Notes: generated from the letters alone by a model not told the origin. Shown: positions 1 to 7,840, numbered from the stretch's first letter. The stretch: DNA of 17,334 nt from CAYXVU01 sp964468725 (GCA_964468725.1 CAYXVU010000124.1:1-17334), one strand, 5' to 3'. A program made the numbers and translations.

Positions 1-339
1 CCGCCGCGCCGCGCGGCTTGGTGGCTCGGTCAGCCTCAGCGTGATGCCCTGCGCGGTGAAGTAGAGATTTGAGTCTCGGCCTTGCGAATAGAATCTGACT
101 TGCTCGGCGAGTTGGCCGCGATTTTCGATGAAGTACAACGGCAGCTTGCCATACGCCTGCTCGATGCGGGCGCGCGTTTCGGCATCCGGCGATGTTAGAT
201 TCGCTTCGGCAGCGGCGCTCGGCGTAGTCTGCGACACTGGGGTTGCCCTGCGGTAAGCGATTGCCATTGTGCCGACCAGCAACGCGGCGATGGCCAGCCC
301 CATGATCGAAGTTTTCGGGAAGTTGGTAAACCGTTTCAT
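1..339 (-). CDS. N-terminal part of an SBBP/DUF7948-type exported beta-propeller protein (cut by left edge)
   Basis: The first 113 residues are visible; the rest lies beyond base 1. The ATG at 339 follows an AGGAG nine bases upstream. The N-terminus is MKRFTNFPKTSIMG followed by a hydrophobic stretch (about residues 14-28), so a signal peptide or signal anchor is likely. Residues about 65-105 contain 'LPLYFIENRGQ', then 'QVRFYSQG', then 'LYFTAQGITLRLT'. I recognise this as the conserved start of large secreted proteins that continue into SBBP beta-propeller repeats (DUF7948-type N-terminus). Such proteins are surface or secreted and have no assigned reaction. The propeller repeats themselves are not in the window, so the family call rests on this N-terminal signature. 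The lipoprotein gene upstream on the same strand ends 98 bases away and could be co-transcribed. Confidence 0.75.
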   Translation of the reverse strand, partial: MKRFTNFPKTSIMGLAIAALLVGTMAIAYRRATPVSQTTPSAAAEANLTSPDAETRARIEQAYGKLPLYFIENRGQLAEQVRFYSQGRDSNLYFTAQGITLRLTEPPSRAARR

Positions 340-437
340 GACTGCTTACTCCTGATAATAAGGGCGCGAATCAACTGCCTGTCGCCCGGAAGACTTCATT
401 TGAGGAATTGGCTTGCCGAAGATCGCGCTTTGCGGCG

Positions 438-902
438 CTACTCTTTTTTCAGTGAAAAGTTGATCTTCGCTGTCACATTGGCCTTCACTTCGGCACTGCG
501 CTGTGCGAATTTGAACCCGGGTTTTTCCAGATGCACGGTGTATTTGCCAACAGGAAGGTCGGTTAGGGTAGTCGGCGTGACGCCGCGCTGTTTGGGTTCG
601 CCCGCGCTATCGCCGAAGTTTTCGATCAGAATCACCAGCGCGCCCGGCGGCGCGGAATTGATTTCGAGGCCGCCCGTGCCGCTTTGTCCCGCAGCTTTCA
701 TCTCTTCGACAAGGGCTTTCTGTTCGGGTTTGGCTTTGAGCCGTTCATCCATTTTGAACTCTTCCGGCTGGCTGCTGGCTGCCGTATTGGTGTTGGCGGT
801 TCGTGCGGCGGTCTCCGGTTGCGGCGGCTTTGTGCAGGCGACCAAGAGCAACGCTCCTGCGAAGATCAATAAACCGGCCAACCCGTTCGATAACTTATTC
901 AT
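438..902 (-). CDS. small lipoprotein with PEGA-like domain
   Basis: A 154-residue protein. The start is ATG at 902 with GGAG (910-913) seven bases upstream. The N-terminus has a hydrophobic stretch ending in a lipobox LLVAC with Cys23, so export and lipid anchoring are expected. Residues about 30-70 are a polar Ala/Thr/Asn/Glu-rich linker. The C-terminal part (about 75-154) reads 'GGLEINSAPPGALVIL', then 'TPTTLTDLPVGKYTVHLEKPGF', then alternating beta-strand residues. That is the layout of a PEGA domain, a small beta-sandwich in surface proteins with no known catalytic role. It is divergent from the DUF2071 gene across 903-1080 and lies upstream of the SBBP-type gene on the same strand. The specific function is unknown; a cell-envelope structural or binding role is inferred. 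Confidence 0.8.
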   Translation of the reverse strand: MNKLSNGLAGLLIFAGALLLVACTKPPQPETAARTANTNTAASSQPEEFKMDERLKAKPEQKALVEEMKAAGQSGTGGLEINSAPPGALVILIENFGDSAGEPKQRGVTPTTLTDLPVGKYTVHLEKPGFKFAQRSAEVKANVTAKINFSLKKE

Positions 903-1004
903 GCGAAGGCTCCATTACAATTGTGATATGAAGAATCGGCTCTCCTTCGAGGAAGTGTAGACAATACAACAAAACGCCGGGTGACGACAAAGCCCTGTGA
1001 GCTT

Positions 1005-1068
1005 GTAACGACTGACTAACCGTAGCATACTGCTTGCGAGAAAGTCTTAGTCGTTACTAACCGCAAGC
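1005..1068. promoter_or_regulatory. paired inverted repeats in the lipoprotein/DUF2071 divergent spacer
   Basis: Two inverted repeats interlock here. GTAACGACT (1005-1013) is complementary to AGTCGTTAC (1049-1057). GCTTGCG (1032-1038), in the loop of the first pair, is complementary to CGCAAGC (1062-1068) just outside it. ACTAACCG also occurs as a direct repeat (1015-1022 and 1056-1063). As RNA this could form an H-type pseudoknot ending about 12 bases before the DUF2071 ATG. As DNA it could be an operator, because a weak sigma70-like promoter (TTGTAA 1004-1009, CATACT 1026-1031, 16-base spacer) overlaps the left arms. If transcription starts at that promoter, the left arm of the larger stem would not be in the mRNA. 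Confidence 0.4.
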
Positions 1069-1080
1069 GAGCCGAAAGCC

Positions 1081-1812
1081 ATGCAGATACAGATTCACCT
1101 GCGCAATATGTTGTTCATCAATTATGCAGTGCCGCCTGCGCGTCTGCGTGCCTTCGTTCCGGCCAAACTACCTTTGGATCGTTTCGATGAGCAGGCCTTT
1201 CTTTCCGCCGTCACCTTTATCAATGCCGATGTGAAAGCAAGCGTCTTGCCCATACCCAGCTCCAATTTCGAGCAGATCAACTATCGCGCTTATGTGAAGG
1301 TCGAAGACGAATGCGCCGTCTACTTCTTTGATATGAAAGTGAATTCTCGGGTGGTGGCAACGGGGTCAAACTTTTTCGGCTTACCCATGAGCTATGAAGA
1401 GATTCACTTCTCGACTTCGAATGTGAATTCAGAGGAGGCAGATGCAGACCGTGCCAACGATCTGATTGAGCGGATACTGGCCGTCACCTCCGCAAGCGAA
1501 GAGGGCTTAACCATAGAAGCGGTGATCGGCAAGCCCTCACCGGATGAATCGGCGGCGCTCGATGCGGACTTCTCGCGCTTCATCACCGAGCGACCGGTCG
1601 GCTATGTCAAAACGCCGGGCGGCGGCATCCTCACCATTCCTGCCGAACATGAACTCCTCAATGCGCGACCGGTGAAGGTCAAACAAGCGCGCGCGCGTTT
1701 ATTCGAAAGGCTCGGACTACTGAGCGCAGAAGAGTCTGCAAAACCGCATTCGGTTCTCTATGTGCCGGAGGCCGTCTTCAACACAGCCCCACCTGCCCTG
1801 TGGCTGCCCTAA
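1081..1812 (+). CDS. DUF2071 (YqjF-like) protein
   Basis: A 243-residue soluble protein, about the usual size for DUF2071. The family signature is spread along it: 'LRNMLFINYAVPPARLRAFVP' at the start, 'FLSAVTFI', 'INYRAYVKV' near residue 65, 'VYFFDMKVNS' near 80 and 'NFFGLPMSYEEI' near 100. DUF2071 is considered related in fold to acetoacetate decarboxylase, but no reaction is established for most members, so none is assigned. No signal peptide or membrane segment is seen, so it is probably cytoplasmic. The ribosome binding site before ATG 1081 is weak (GCGAG about ten bases upstream) and overlaps an inverted repeat. The gene ends 25 bases before the tilS start, so the two are probably co-transcribed. 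Confidence 0.85.
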   Translation: MQIQIHLRNMLFINYAVPPARLRAFVPAKLPLDRFDEQAFLSAVTFINADVKASVLPIPSSNFEQINYRAYVKVEDECAVYFFDMKVNSRVVATGSNFFGLPMSYEEIHFSTSNVNSEEADADRANDLIERILAVTSASEEGLTIEAVIGKPSPDESAALDADFSRFITERPVGYVKTPGGGILTIPAEHELLNARPVKVKQARARLFERLGLLSAEESAKPHSVLYVPEAVFNTAPPALWLP

Positions 1813-1837
1813 CAGTCATCGGCACACGGTAAGAATC

Positions 1838-3469
1838 GTGAGCGACATCCTTGAAAAAGTTCTCGACATGCTTCGCCATTGGGCGATGTTAGACGAGACG
1901 ACCGGCATCGTCGTTGCCGTATCGGGTGGCGCGGATTCGGTTGCCTTGCTCGACCTTCTTCTTCGCATACGAGCATCCGCCTCTCCGGTTCTCGCAACGC
2001 CGATCAAACTCCACATTGCCCACCTCGATCATCAACTGCGTGGGCGCGAATCGGAAGAAGACAGTGCCTTTGTGCGCGCGTTGGCCGAGCGCGTGAATGT
2101 TGCGGCGACTTTCGGTGCGATCAACGTGCGGGAGATCGCCACCAAGCAAAGACGGGGCACCGAAGCCGTCGCCCGCAAAATCCGCTATCAATTTCTCCTC
2201 TCCGTAGCTGCCGAAAGCGGTTGCAACCGCATCGCTACCGGGCACACGATGAGCGATCAGGCCGAGACGTTTTTGTTGCGACTCGTGCGCGGAGCCGGGG
2301 CGCGGGGACTGGCCGCCATGCGTCCGGTCGCGCCCGTCCCCTTTGCGGCAAAGCAAATGCCAAGCCGTAAAGCTGCCAAGCGGCAAAGGTCGGAAGACAT
2401 CGAGACCCCGAATCCGCAAGATCGTCCCTTCCTTAGCTCTGCGTCTGCGCGTCTCTGCCTCTCTGCGTTTTCGGCTGCACCTCTTGTCATTCGCCCGCTG
2501 CTGACCCTGACGCGCGAACAGATCGAAGCCTATTGTCACGAGCGCAACCTGCCGTTTCGCACCGACGCCAGCAATTTGGACTTGCGCTATGCGCGCAATC
2601 GCGTGCGGCAGAGTCTTCTACCGGCGATGCGCGAGTTCAATCCGCGTCTGGTCGAAACGTTGGCGCGCACGGCATCGCTGCTTGGCGAAGATGAGGCGGC
2701 GCTTGAGGAGATCGTCTCCGGCTATCTGAAAGATGCTTACCTCGCGTCGAGTGCGGATAACCGACACACTTCGACCTATGCGTTAGGGGCATTTCGCGCG
2801 CCGGAGGCCGCGTTGCGGCGGCGCATGATTCGCCAAGCGATAGAAAGATTGCGCGCGGCGACCAGCCCAGGCAACGAGGAAGCTGACCGAGGGGCGGAGA
2901 TTGAATTGCGCCATATCCTTTCGGTGGAGGGCTTGATTGAGAGCGGCGCAAGCGGCAAGCGCATTGCGTTGCCGAACGGCATCGAAGTGTGGCGCGAGTT
3001 CCAAACCCTTGCCTTCACTTGGCGCGCTACGCCTCCGCCCGCAGAGACGTATGCCATTAAGATCAGCAGCGAACAGATGGCGATTGACGCCGGTGGGTTG
3101 CAGATCTCCATTTTGCGAAATCAATCGGGGATTCTATGGCCGCAGTTTCTACATGAAGCACAGCGGGGAAGAGCGAGCGGGCGCGATTGGATGATGGCGA
3201 TGCTGGATGATGAGAAGTTGCCGCCGACCGTATGCATCAGACCGCGACGGGCGGGCGAAGGCAGCCGTCTGCTTGGCCATCACACCGTGAAGAAGATCAA
3301 AGCCATGATGATCGCGCGAAAAATCTCTGCCAGCCGTCGGACGAGTTGGCCGATTCTGGCAACCCCTGACGGACTGTATATCTGGTCGCCGGGTTTGCCA
3401 CCGGCTGCGGCCTTTGCCGCCGACGCTTCAACGAAACAATTGGCCGTTTGCCAAGCCGCAGAAATTTGA
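1838..3469 (+). CDS. tilS: tRNA(Ile)-lysidine synthase TilS
   Basis: TilS ligates lysine to C34 of the CAU-anticodon tRNA-Ile using ATP, so that the tRNA reads AUA and is charged with Ile. It is normally essential and cytoplasmic. The PP-loop SGGADS is at residues 29-34, followed by the N-type ATP pyrophosphatase domain ('HLDHQLRGRESEEDSAF', 'ATGHTMSDQAETFLLRLVRGAG'). The middle has 'IRPLL' and 'FRTDASNLD...RNRVRQSLLPAM', and the C-terminus has a TilS_C-like region ('RPRRAGEGSRLLGHHTVKKIKAMM'). The chosen start is GTG 1838, 25 bases after the DUF2071 stop with GGTAAGA just upstream; ATG 1868 is an alternative that keeps the PP-loop. At 543 residues it is longer than typical, partly because of an extra Arg/Ser/Ala-rich stretch at about residues 168-216, between 'AAMRPVAPV' and 'VIRPLL'. 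Confidence 0.93.
   Translation: MSDILEKVLDMLRHWAMLDETTGIVVAVSGGADSVALLDLLLRIRASASPVLATPIKLHIAHLDHQLRGRESEEDSAFVRALAERVNVAATFGAINVREIATKQRRGTEAVARKIRYQFLLSVAAESGCNRIATGHTMSDQAETFLLRLVRGAGARGLAAMRPVAPVPFAAKQMPSRKAAKRQRSEDIETPNPQDRPFLSSASARLCLSAFSAAPLVIRPLLTLTREQIEAYCHERNLPFRTDASNLDLRYARNRVRQSLLPAMREFNPRLVETLARTASLLGEDEAALEEIVSGYLKDAYLASSADNRHTSTYALGAFRAPEAALRRRMIRQAIERLRAATSPGNEEADRGAEIELRHILSVEGLIESGASGKRIALPNGIEVWREFQTLAFTWRATPPPAETYAIKISSEQMAIDAGGLQISILRNQSGILWPQFLHEAQRGRASGRDWMMAMLDDEKLPPTVCIRPRRAGEGSRLLGHHTVKKIKAMMIARKISASRRTSWPILATPDGLYIWSPGLPPAAAFAADASTKQLAVCQAAEI
2431..2471. repeat. TCTGCG-rich simple repeat inside tilS
   Basis: The stretch is built from near-repeats of TCTGCGTC, GCGTCTC and TCTCTGCG, and it encodes the low-complexity part 'SSASARLCLSAFSA' of TilS. 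From memory it resembles short 'CTCTGCGTCTCTGCG' repeats that are scattered in intergenic DNA of several bacterial phyla. Here it lies in frame inside an essential gene. It belongs to a larger unusual insertion spanning about 2341-2487. Confidence 0.5.
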
Positions 3470-3506
3470 GTTGCGATTCGGCTTGCCCGTTCTTTACTCT
3501 GAAAGC

Positions 3507-3521
3507 GGAGCTGCAACGTTG
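3507..3521 (+). promoter_or_regulatory. ribosome binding site and TTG start of the sensor-ATPase
   Basis: GGAG at 3507-3510 is followed by an eight-base spacer and TTG at 3519. The frame stays open back to an ATG at 3414, inside tilS. Starting there would put 35 residues of uncharged-then-basic sequence before the signal peptide. Starting at TTG gives a classical signal peptide: M-R-K-R, further basic residues, then a hydrophobic core at residues 16-33. TTG is therefore preferred. Confidence 0.65.
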
Positions 3522-6500
3522 AGAAAGCGCATTGGAAAATTAAACCTCTTACGTCGCGCCGCACCGGCTTTCGTCGCCGTGACCATAACCTCTTTGGCTC
3601 TGGCCATCGTCTCCTATATCGAAGCGCAGAGCAGCCCGCCCAGATTGCAAACGCCGTCACAACCAGCCAACGCATCCATTACTGGCCTGGTGCAAGATGA
3701 TCGCAACACGCCGGTATCGAACGTCACGGTGACGATTTCATCCGAAGGCTTCTCTGCGGTTACGTTGACCAATGCCGAAGGCAGATTCGAGTTCAAAAGT
3801 CTCAAACCCGCGCGTTATCTGATTACTGCCGAAACGGCGCGCTTTCGCAAACAGAGCGTGACGCTCACCATCACCAAACCGGAGGAGTTGCTTACCACCA
3901 CCATCCGCTTGACCTTCTCCTCGTTGCACGTCACTGCCTTTGATGCCAACAATCGTCCGTTAAACGGAGTCAACCTGACGGTTACTCCCTCAGAGCAAAG
4001 CTCGACGGGTACGAGCAGCACAGGCGCAACGACCGATGAGGGCGGCCATGCCTATTTCGGCAGACTGTCGCAAGGGTCATATCATCTGACAGCAGCGCTG
4101 CCCGGTTACGACGATTATCATAGCGAAGTCTTCATCTCTTCCGGCATCACGACGGAGTTTCCCATTCGCTTGTTGCCTGCGCCCATCATCCCAATCAATG
4201 AAAAGACGGTTGAACGCTACGGCGTGCCGAGACTGCCGTCAAAGAATGTACGCGCCCTCTATCAAGATCGTGACGGATGGCTATGGTTCGGCACAGACAG
4301 GGGGCTGGCGCGATTCAACGGCGCAGATTTCAAATCGTCCGCTACCACCGGCTCGCCCTATGAGAGCTTGAATGGCCAAGAGGTGCGCGCCCTCGCAGAA
4401 GATGCAAAAGGTTTGATGTGGGCGGCAACTGCCAACGGCTTGCGCGCCTTTACGAAGACCGGCGAAATCGTAAAGACGAAGATAGATGGCCTTCTCGCTC
4501 GCCACCTCACAGCGGACGGGCGCGGCGCACTGTGGGCGGCGACGGAAAACGGCCTCATCAAATATCAAGAAGGTACGCTGAAGACTTTTACCGAAGAACA
4601 TGGGCTGCCAACCAATGATGTGCGCCTATCAGTCGAAGATCAAAACGGGAACCTTTGGGTGGCGACGGCAGGTGGGGTGGCGCGGATCGAAGGCGAGCGC
4701 GTGACCCCGCTCACGCAACTGTTGCCGCTTGCCGGTGGCCAGGGGCAGACGGCAAACCCGACAAGTCTGGAGGGGTTGACCAATGTGCAATCGCTGTTCG
4801 TAGATCGCAGCGGGCAAGTCTGGTTCGCTTCGGCGCAAGGTCTGGCCGTCTATGATGGCCATCAGATACAGAGGCCGCAACTGGGTGATGCGATACCGGC
4901 AAAGGCATCGTTGGCCGAAGTGCCGGTGCGCGCCATTGCGCAAGATCGCAGCGGGCGTATGTGCTTTGCCCTGAACGCGGGTGGCGTATTGTTGTATGAC
5001 CTGGCGACGGGCAACTTTCAGAGGCTGGCTTCGCTTGAGCAAGACAAAGTGGCGGCGATGCTGACCGGGCGCGAAGGGGAGGCATGGTTTGCTACAGCCG
5101 AAGGCGCGGTCGAACTCGATCTCTACAGCTTCGTGCGCTTCACCTCAAGCCGCGGTCTGGTCAGCAACGATGTGCGAGCTATTGCCAGCGCGCCGACGAG
5201 CTTTACCGGTGAAGGGAAACCGTCCAGCCTCTGGTTTCTGACGGCAACCGGCGTGTCGAAAGTTGAAGGCGAACGCTTCACAGAACTGGAGGGCTTTCGC
5301 GCCAATGCCAGCGTGCGTGCGGTCGCTTTCGATCAAACGGGCAACGCTTGGTTTGCAACGGATCGCGGACTGGTACGTTTGAGCGGCCAAACGCTGACTC
5401 AATACAACGAAAGCAACGGGCTGGCTTCGAATAACGTCCGTTGGGCAGAGGCCATCGCCAACGGGTCGCAAATTGTCTTTGCTACGGCGCGCGGCGTTAA
5501 TCTCTACAAAGATGCGGGGCTGACAACGCTCGATGCGCTGGCCGGTTTCGATGTGCGCCACGTCTATGAAGACGCGAGTCAGGTCTTATGGTTTGCGACG
5601 GCAAGCGGGGTGGTGAAGTACGACTTGCAGAGCGGCGAACGCGAAATCATGGATACCTCACGCGGGCTGATAGACAATGATGTGCGCCGCCTCACTCGCT
5701 ATCAAAACAGCCTGTTAGTTGCCACCCGCGCAGGAGTGCAAGCCATTGCCAATCTGCCGCGCCTGCCCGCCTCCCCGACCATTCTCGATACCGACCCGGC
5801 AAATGCGCTCTTCGTTGATCGAGATGGGTGTCTGTGGATTGGCAATGATGACGGGCAGGTAAAAAAGATTCGCGTCTTTGGCAAGCATATCCTCTCAAGC
5901 ATCTACTCCGGCGAAGAGTATGGATTGAGCGGCAGCCGCATCAATGCGATTTTTGAGGATGGATTAGGAAACCTCTGGATTGCGACGAACAAAGGCGTTG
6001 TGCGCCACCTGCCTGCGCGTCTGACGCCCGCCGTACAGGGGGCGCTCAAGGTCGGCGACCGATTACTCTATGCCCCGACTACGGGACATTTGGAGATTCC
6101 CTATGGCGAGCGGCGGCTGCAATTCGACTTCACTTCAGCCAGCATGCTCGGACAGACGCGCTATCTCTATCGGGTCAATAGCGAGTCCGCAAGCTCTGAG
6201 TGGCAACTCTTGCAGACCCAACAAAGCGCCGGGCGCGAAGTCGAACTCTTCGATTTGACTGAGGGCGAGCACTCCTTCGAAGTGATCGCCCTCAACCGCG
6301 ATTTGTATGGCATCAACGCGCCTGCCTTGTCGTTGCCCTTTCGCATCGGCGCCCCGTTTTGGCGACAGGGGTGGTTCTGGGCTTTGATGGTGCTGGCCGC
6401 AGGAGTGGCCGTGGCAGCCAGTTTCGCCGGGCGCGCCCGACGTAATGTCGGATATGTGCTCCCCAAAGAGTTACGCACCTATGTGCCCATCGAGCCGAAT

Positions 6501-7733
6501 CCTTACATCGTCGGCAATCCCATTCGCGCCGAGAAGATGTTCTATGGCCGGGAAGACGATTTTCGCTATGTGCGAACCAAGCTGGAGGGCGCCAGTCAAG
6601 GAGTGCTGATCGTCTTCTGCGGCGAGCGACGAGTCGGCAAAAGTTCCATCCTCTATCAACTGCTCAACCGTCGGCTGGGCGACCGATTTGTGCCGGTCTT
6701 CATTGATATGCAGGAGATGGTCATCGCCTCGGACGCGGAGTTCTTTGCGCGCGTCGCGCGCCAGGTCATCACTGCCATCGCGAAATTCTGCACCGTGCCG
6801 CGCGCCGATAGCGAAGCCGTCAATGCTACCGCGCCCGTCGGTTCCTCGCCTTCCGCTACGGTGGGTACGCTTGCTTTGCAAATGATGCCGCCGACCCTAC
6901 AGGTTCCCCAGTTTGACGGCCAGAATCCCTATCCGCTCTTTTCGGATTTTCTGGATGATGTGTTGCGCGCCATCGGCGACCGTGTATTGTTGATGCTCGT
7001 TGATGAGTACGAGTTATTAGAAGGCAAAGTGGATGAGGGCAAGTTGTCGCCGGAGTTCTTCACCTTTCTGGCCGGTGTGATGGACAGTAAAGAGCGACTG
7101 GCTTTTATCTTCACCGGATCGCGCCGCTTGGAAGAGCGCGACCGCAAATACTGGCGCGAGTTGCTGCGCCGATCCTTATTCCGCAAGGTCGGTTTCCTGA
7201 CCGAACGCGATACCTTGCGCTTGATTACCGAACCAGTACGCAACCGCGTCGTTTACGGTCGCGGCGTTATCAATCGTATCCATCGCCTCACCTCCGGCCA
7301 GCCCTTTTATACGCAGGTCATCTGTCAAAATATCGTAGATTATCTGAACGAACAGGAACAGAATTGGGTCACGCCAGAAGACCTCAAAGCCGTGATTGCC
7401 GATGTCATAGACCATCCGTTGCCGCAGATGATCTATACATGGGACGGTTTGTCAGACGATGAAAAACTGGCGCTTTCCTTATTGGCCGAAACCTTGTCGG
7501 ATGAGAATCATTTCGCTACCTCTTACGAACTTCGTACCGCCGCCGATTTGAATCAATACCCGGTCAATCTTTCCGAAAATACGATCCGCCTGACGCTTGA
7601 AGAGATGTTCCGCCGCGAATTGCTCGATAAGAACGCGACCGACGGCTTCCGTTTCAAAATCGATTTGCTGCGTTTGTGGATCAAACGCTCGCACTCCATT
7701 TGGCAAGTCGTCAAAGAGGTGCGAACCCTGTAA
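3519..7733 (+). CDS. transmembrane two-component-regulator-propeller sensor fused to a STAND/AAA-type ATPase
   Basis: A protein of 1404 residues. In order: signal peptide (hydrophobic 16-33); a carboxypeptidase-regulatory-like beta-sandwich (about 50-134, 'SITGLVQDDRNTPVSNVTV'); a second one (135-226); 14 Reg_prop-type repeats (about 240-835, e.g. 'VRALYQDRDGWLWFGTDRGL'), enough for two seven-bladed propellers; a Y_Y_Y domain (about 870-945); and one membrane helix (about 951-971) followed by RARR. The cytoplasmic part has 'NPYIVGNP' and 'FYGRED', Walker A GERRVGKSS at 1035-1043, Walker B 'VLLMLVDEYE' with D1162-E1163, and 'FTGSRRLEERD' near 1197. A winged-helix-like C-terminus reads 'FRFKIDLLRLWIKRSH'. 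There is no histidine-kinase H-box, HATPase or receiver domain. The outer half matches hybrid two-component sensors that detect extracellular glycans or other ligands. The inner half suggests ATP-driven switching or oligomerisation. Ligand and output are unknown. It follows tilS by 49 bases. Confidence 0.9.
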   Translation: MRKRIGKLNLLRRAAPAFVAVTITSLALAIVSYIEAQSSPPRLQTPSQPANASITGLVQDDRNTPVSNVTVTISSEGFSAVTLTNAEGRFEFKSLKPARYLITAETARFRKQSVTLTITKPEELLTTTIRLTFSSLHVTAFDANNRPLNGVNLTVTPSEQSSTGTSSTGATTDEGGHAYFGRLSQGSYHLTAALPGYDDYHSEVFISSGITTEFPIRLLPAPIIPINEKTVERYGVPRLPSKNVRALYQDRDGWLWFGTDRGLARFNGADFKSSATTGSPYESLNGQEVRALAEDAKGLMWAATANGLRAFTKTGEIVKTKIDGLLARHLTADGRGALWAATENGLIKYQEGTLKTFTEEHGLPTNDVRLSVEDQNGNLWVATAGGVARIEGERVTPLTQLLPLAGGQGQTANPTSLEGLTNVQSLFVDRSGQVWFASAQGLAVYDGHQIQRPQLGDAIPAKASLAEVPVRAIAQDRSGRMCFALNAGGVLLYDLATGNFQRLASLEQDKVAAMLTGREGEAWFATAEGAVELDLYSFVRFTSSRGLVSNDVRAIASAPTSFTGEGKPSSLWFLTATGVSKVEGERFTELEGFRANASVRAVAFDQTGNAWFATDRGLVRLSGQTLTQYNESNGLASNNVRWAEAIANGSQIVFATARGVNLYKDAGLTTLDALAGFDVRHVYEDASQVLWFATASGVVKYDLQSGEREIMDTSRGLIDNDVRRLTRYQNSLLVATRAGVQAIANLPRLPASPTILDTDPANALFVDRDGCLWIGNDDGQVKKIRVFGKHILSSIYSGEEYGLSGSRINAIFEDGLGNLWIATNKGVVRHLPARLTPAVQGALKVGDRLLYAPTTGHLEIPYGERRLQFDFTSASMLGQTRYLYRVNSESASSEWQLLQTQQSAGREVELFDLTEGEHSFEVIALNRDLYGINAPALSLPFRIGAPFWRQGWFWALMVLAAGVAVAASFAGRARRNVGYVLPKELRTYVPIEPNPYIVGNPIRAEKMFYGREDDFRYVRTKLEGASQGVLIVFCGERRVGKSSILYQLLNRRLGDRFVPVFIDMQEMVIASDAEFFARVARQVITAIAKFCTVPRADSEAVNATAPVGSSPSATVGTLALQMMPPTLQVPQFDGQNPYPLFSDFLDDVLRAIGDRVLLMLVDEYELLEGKVDEGKLSPEFFTFLAGVMDSKERLAFIFTGSRRLEERDRKYWRELLRRSLFRKVGFLTERDTLRLITEPVRNRVVYGRGVINRIHRLTSGQPFYTQVICQNIVDYLNEQEQNWVTPEDLKAVIADVIDHPLPQMIYTWDGLSDDEKLALSLLAETLSDENHFATSYELRTAADLNQYPVNLSENTIRLTLEEMFRRELLDKNATDGFRFKIDLLRLWIKRSHSIWQVVKEVRTL

Positions 7734-7741
7734 GCCAGGCT

Positions 7742-7785
7742 CGTCCGCCAGCCGCTGAGCCGCAGGCATTCACGGCTGGCTGACG
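7742..7785. terminator. strong inverted repeat between convergent genes (possible bidirectional terminator)
   Basis: CGTCCGCCAGCCG (7742-7754) and CGGCTGGCTGACG (7773-7785) form a 13-bp stem with one mismatch around an 18-base loop, and the loop itself contains CTG...CAG. It starts nine bases after the sensor-ATPase stop and lies before the end of the convergent rluD-like gene. A small GGGG-AACGA-CCCC hairpin follows at 7799-7811. No T-run follows on either strand, so it is not a textbook intrinsic terminator. It may instead be a REP-like element or an mRNA-stabilising 3' hairpin. Confidence 0.5.
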
Positions 7786-7840
7786 ATGCGATGCGCGAGG
7801 GGAACGACCCCAAAGGCTGATTGCCTGCAACGCTCTCTTC

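Noticed and set aside
400..960. 186-codon open frame on the plus strand opposite the lipoprotein
   Set aside because: The minus-strand gene has a lipobox, a PEGA-like domain and a good ribosome binding site. The plus-strand product is Arg/Ser/Pro-rich without pattern.
1889..2539. 216-codon open frame on the minus strand opposite tilS
   Set aside because: It is Arg/Gly-rich, matches no family and lies entirely opposite a clearly real gene in GC-rich DNA.
3414..3518. Upstream extension of the sensor-ATPase to an ATG inside tilS
   Set aside because: It would put 35 residues in front of a clean signal peptide and overlap tilS by 56 bases. The TTG at 3519 has a good ribosome binding site.
6475..7733. 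Expected histidine kinase and receiver after the Y_Y_Y domain
   Set aside because: The sequence contains Walker A and B motifs and no H-box, N-box or receiver Asp pattern. It is an ATPase of another type.
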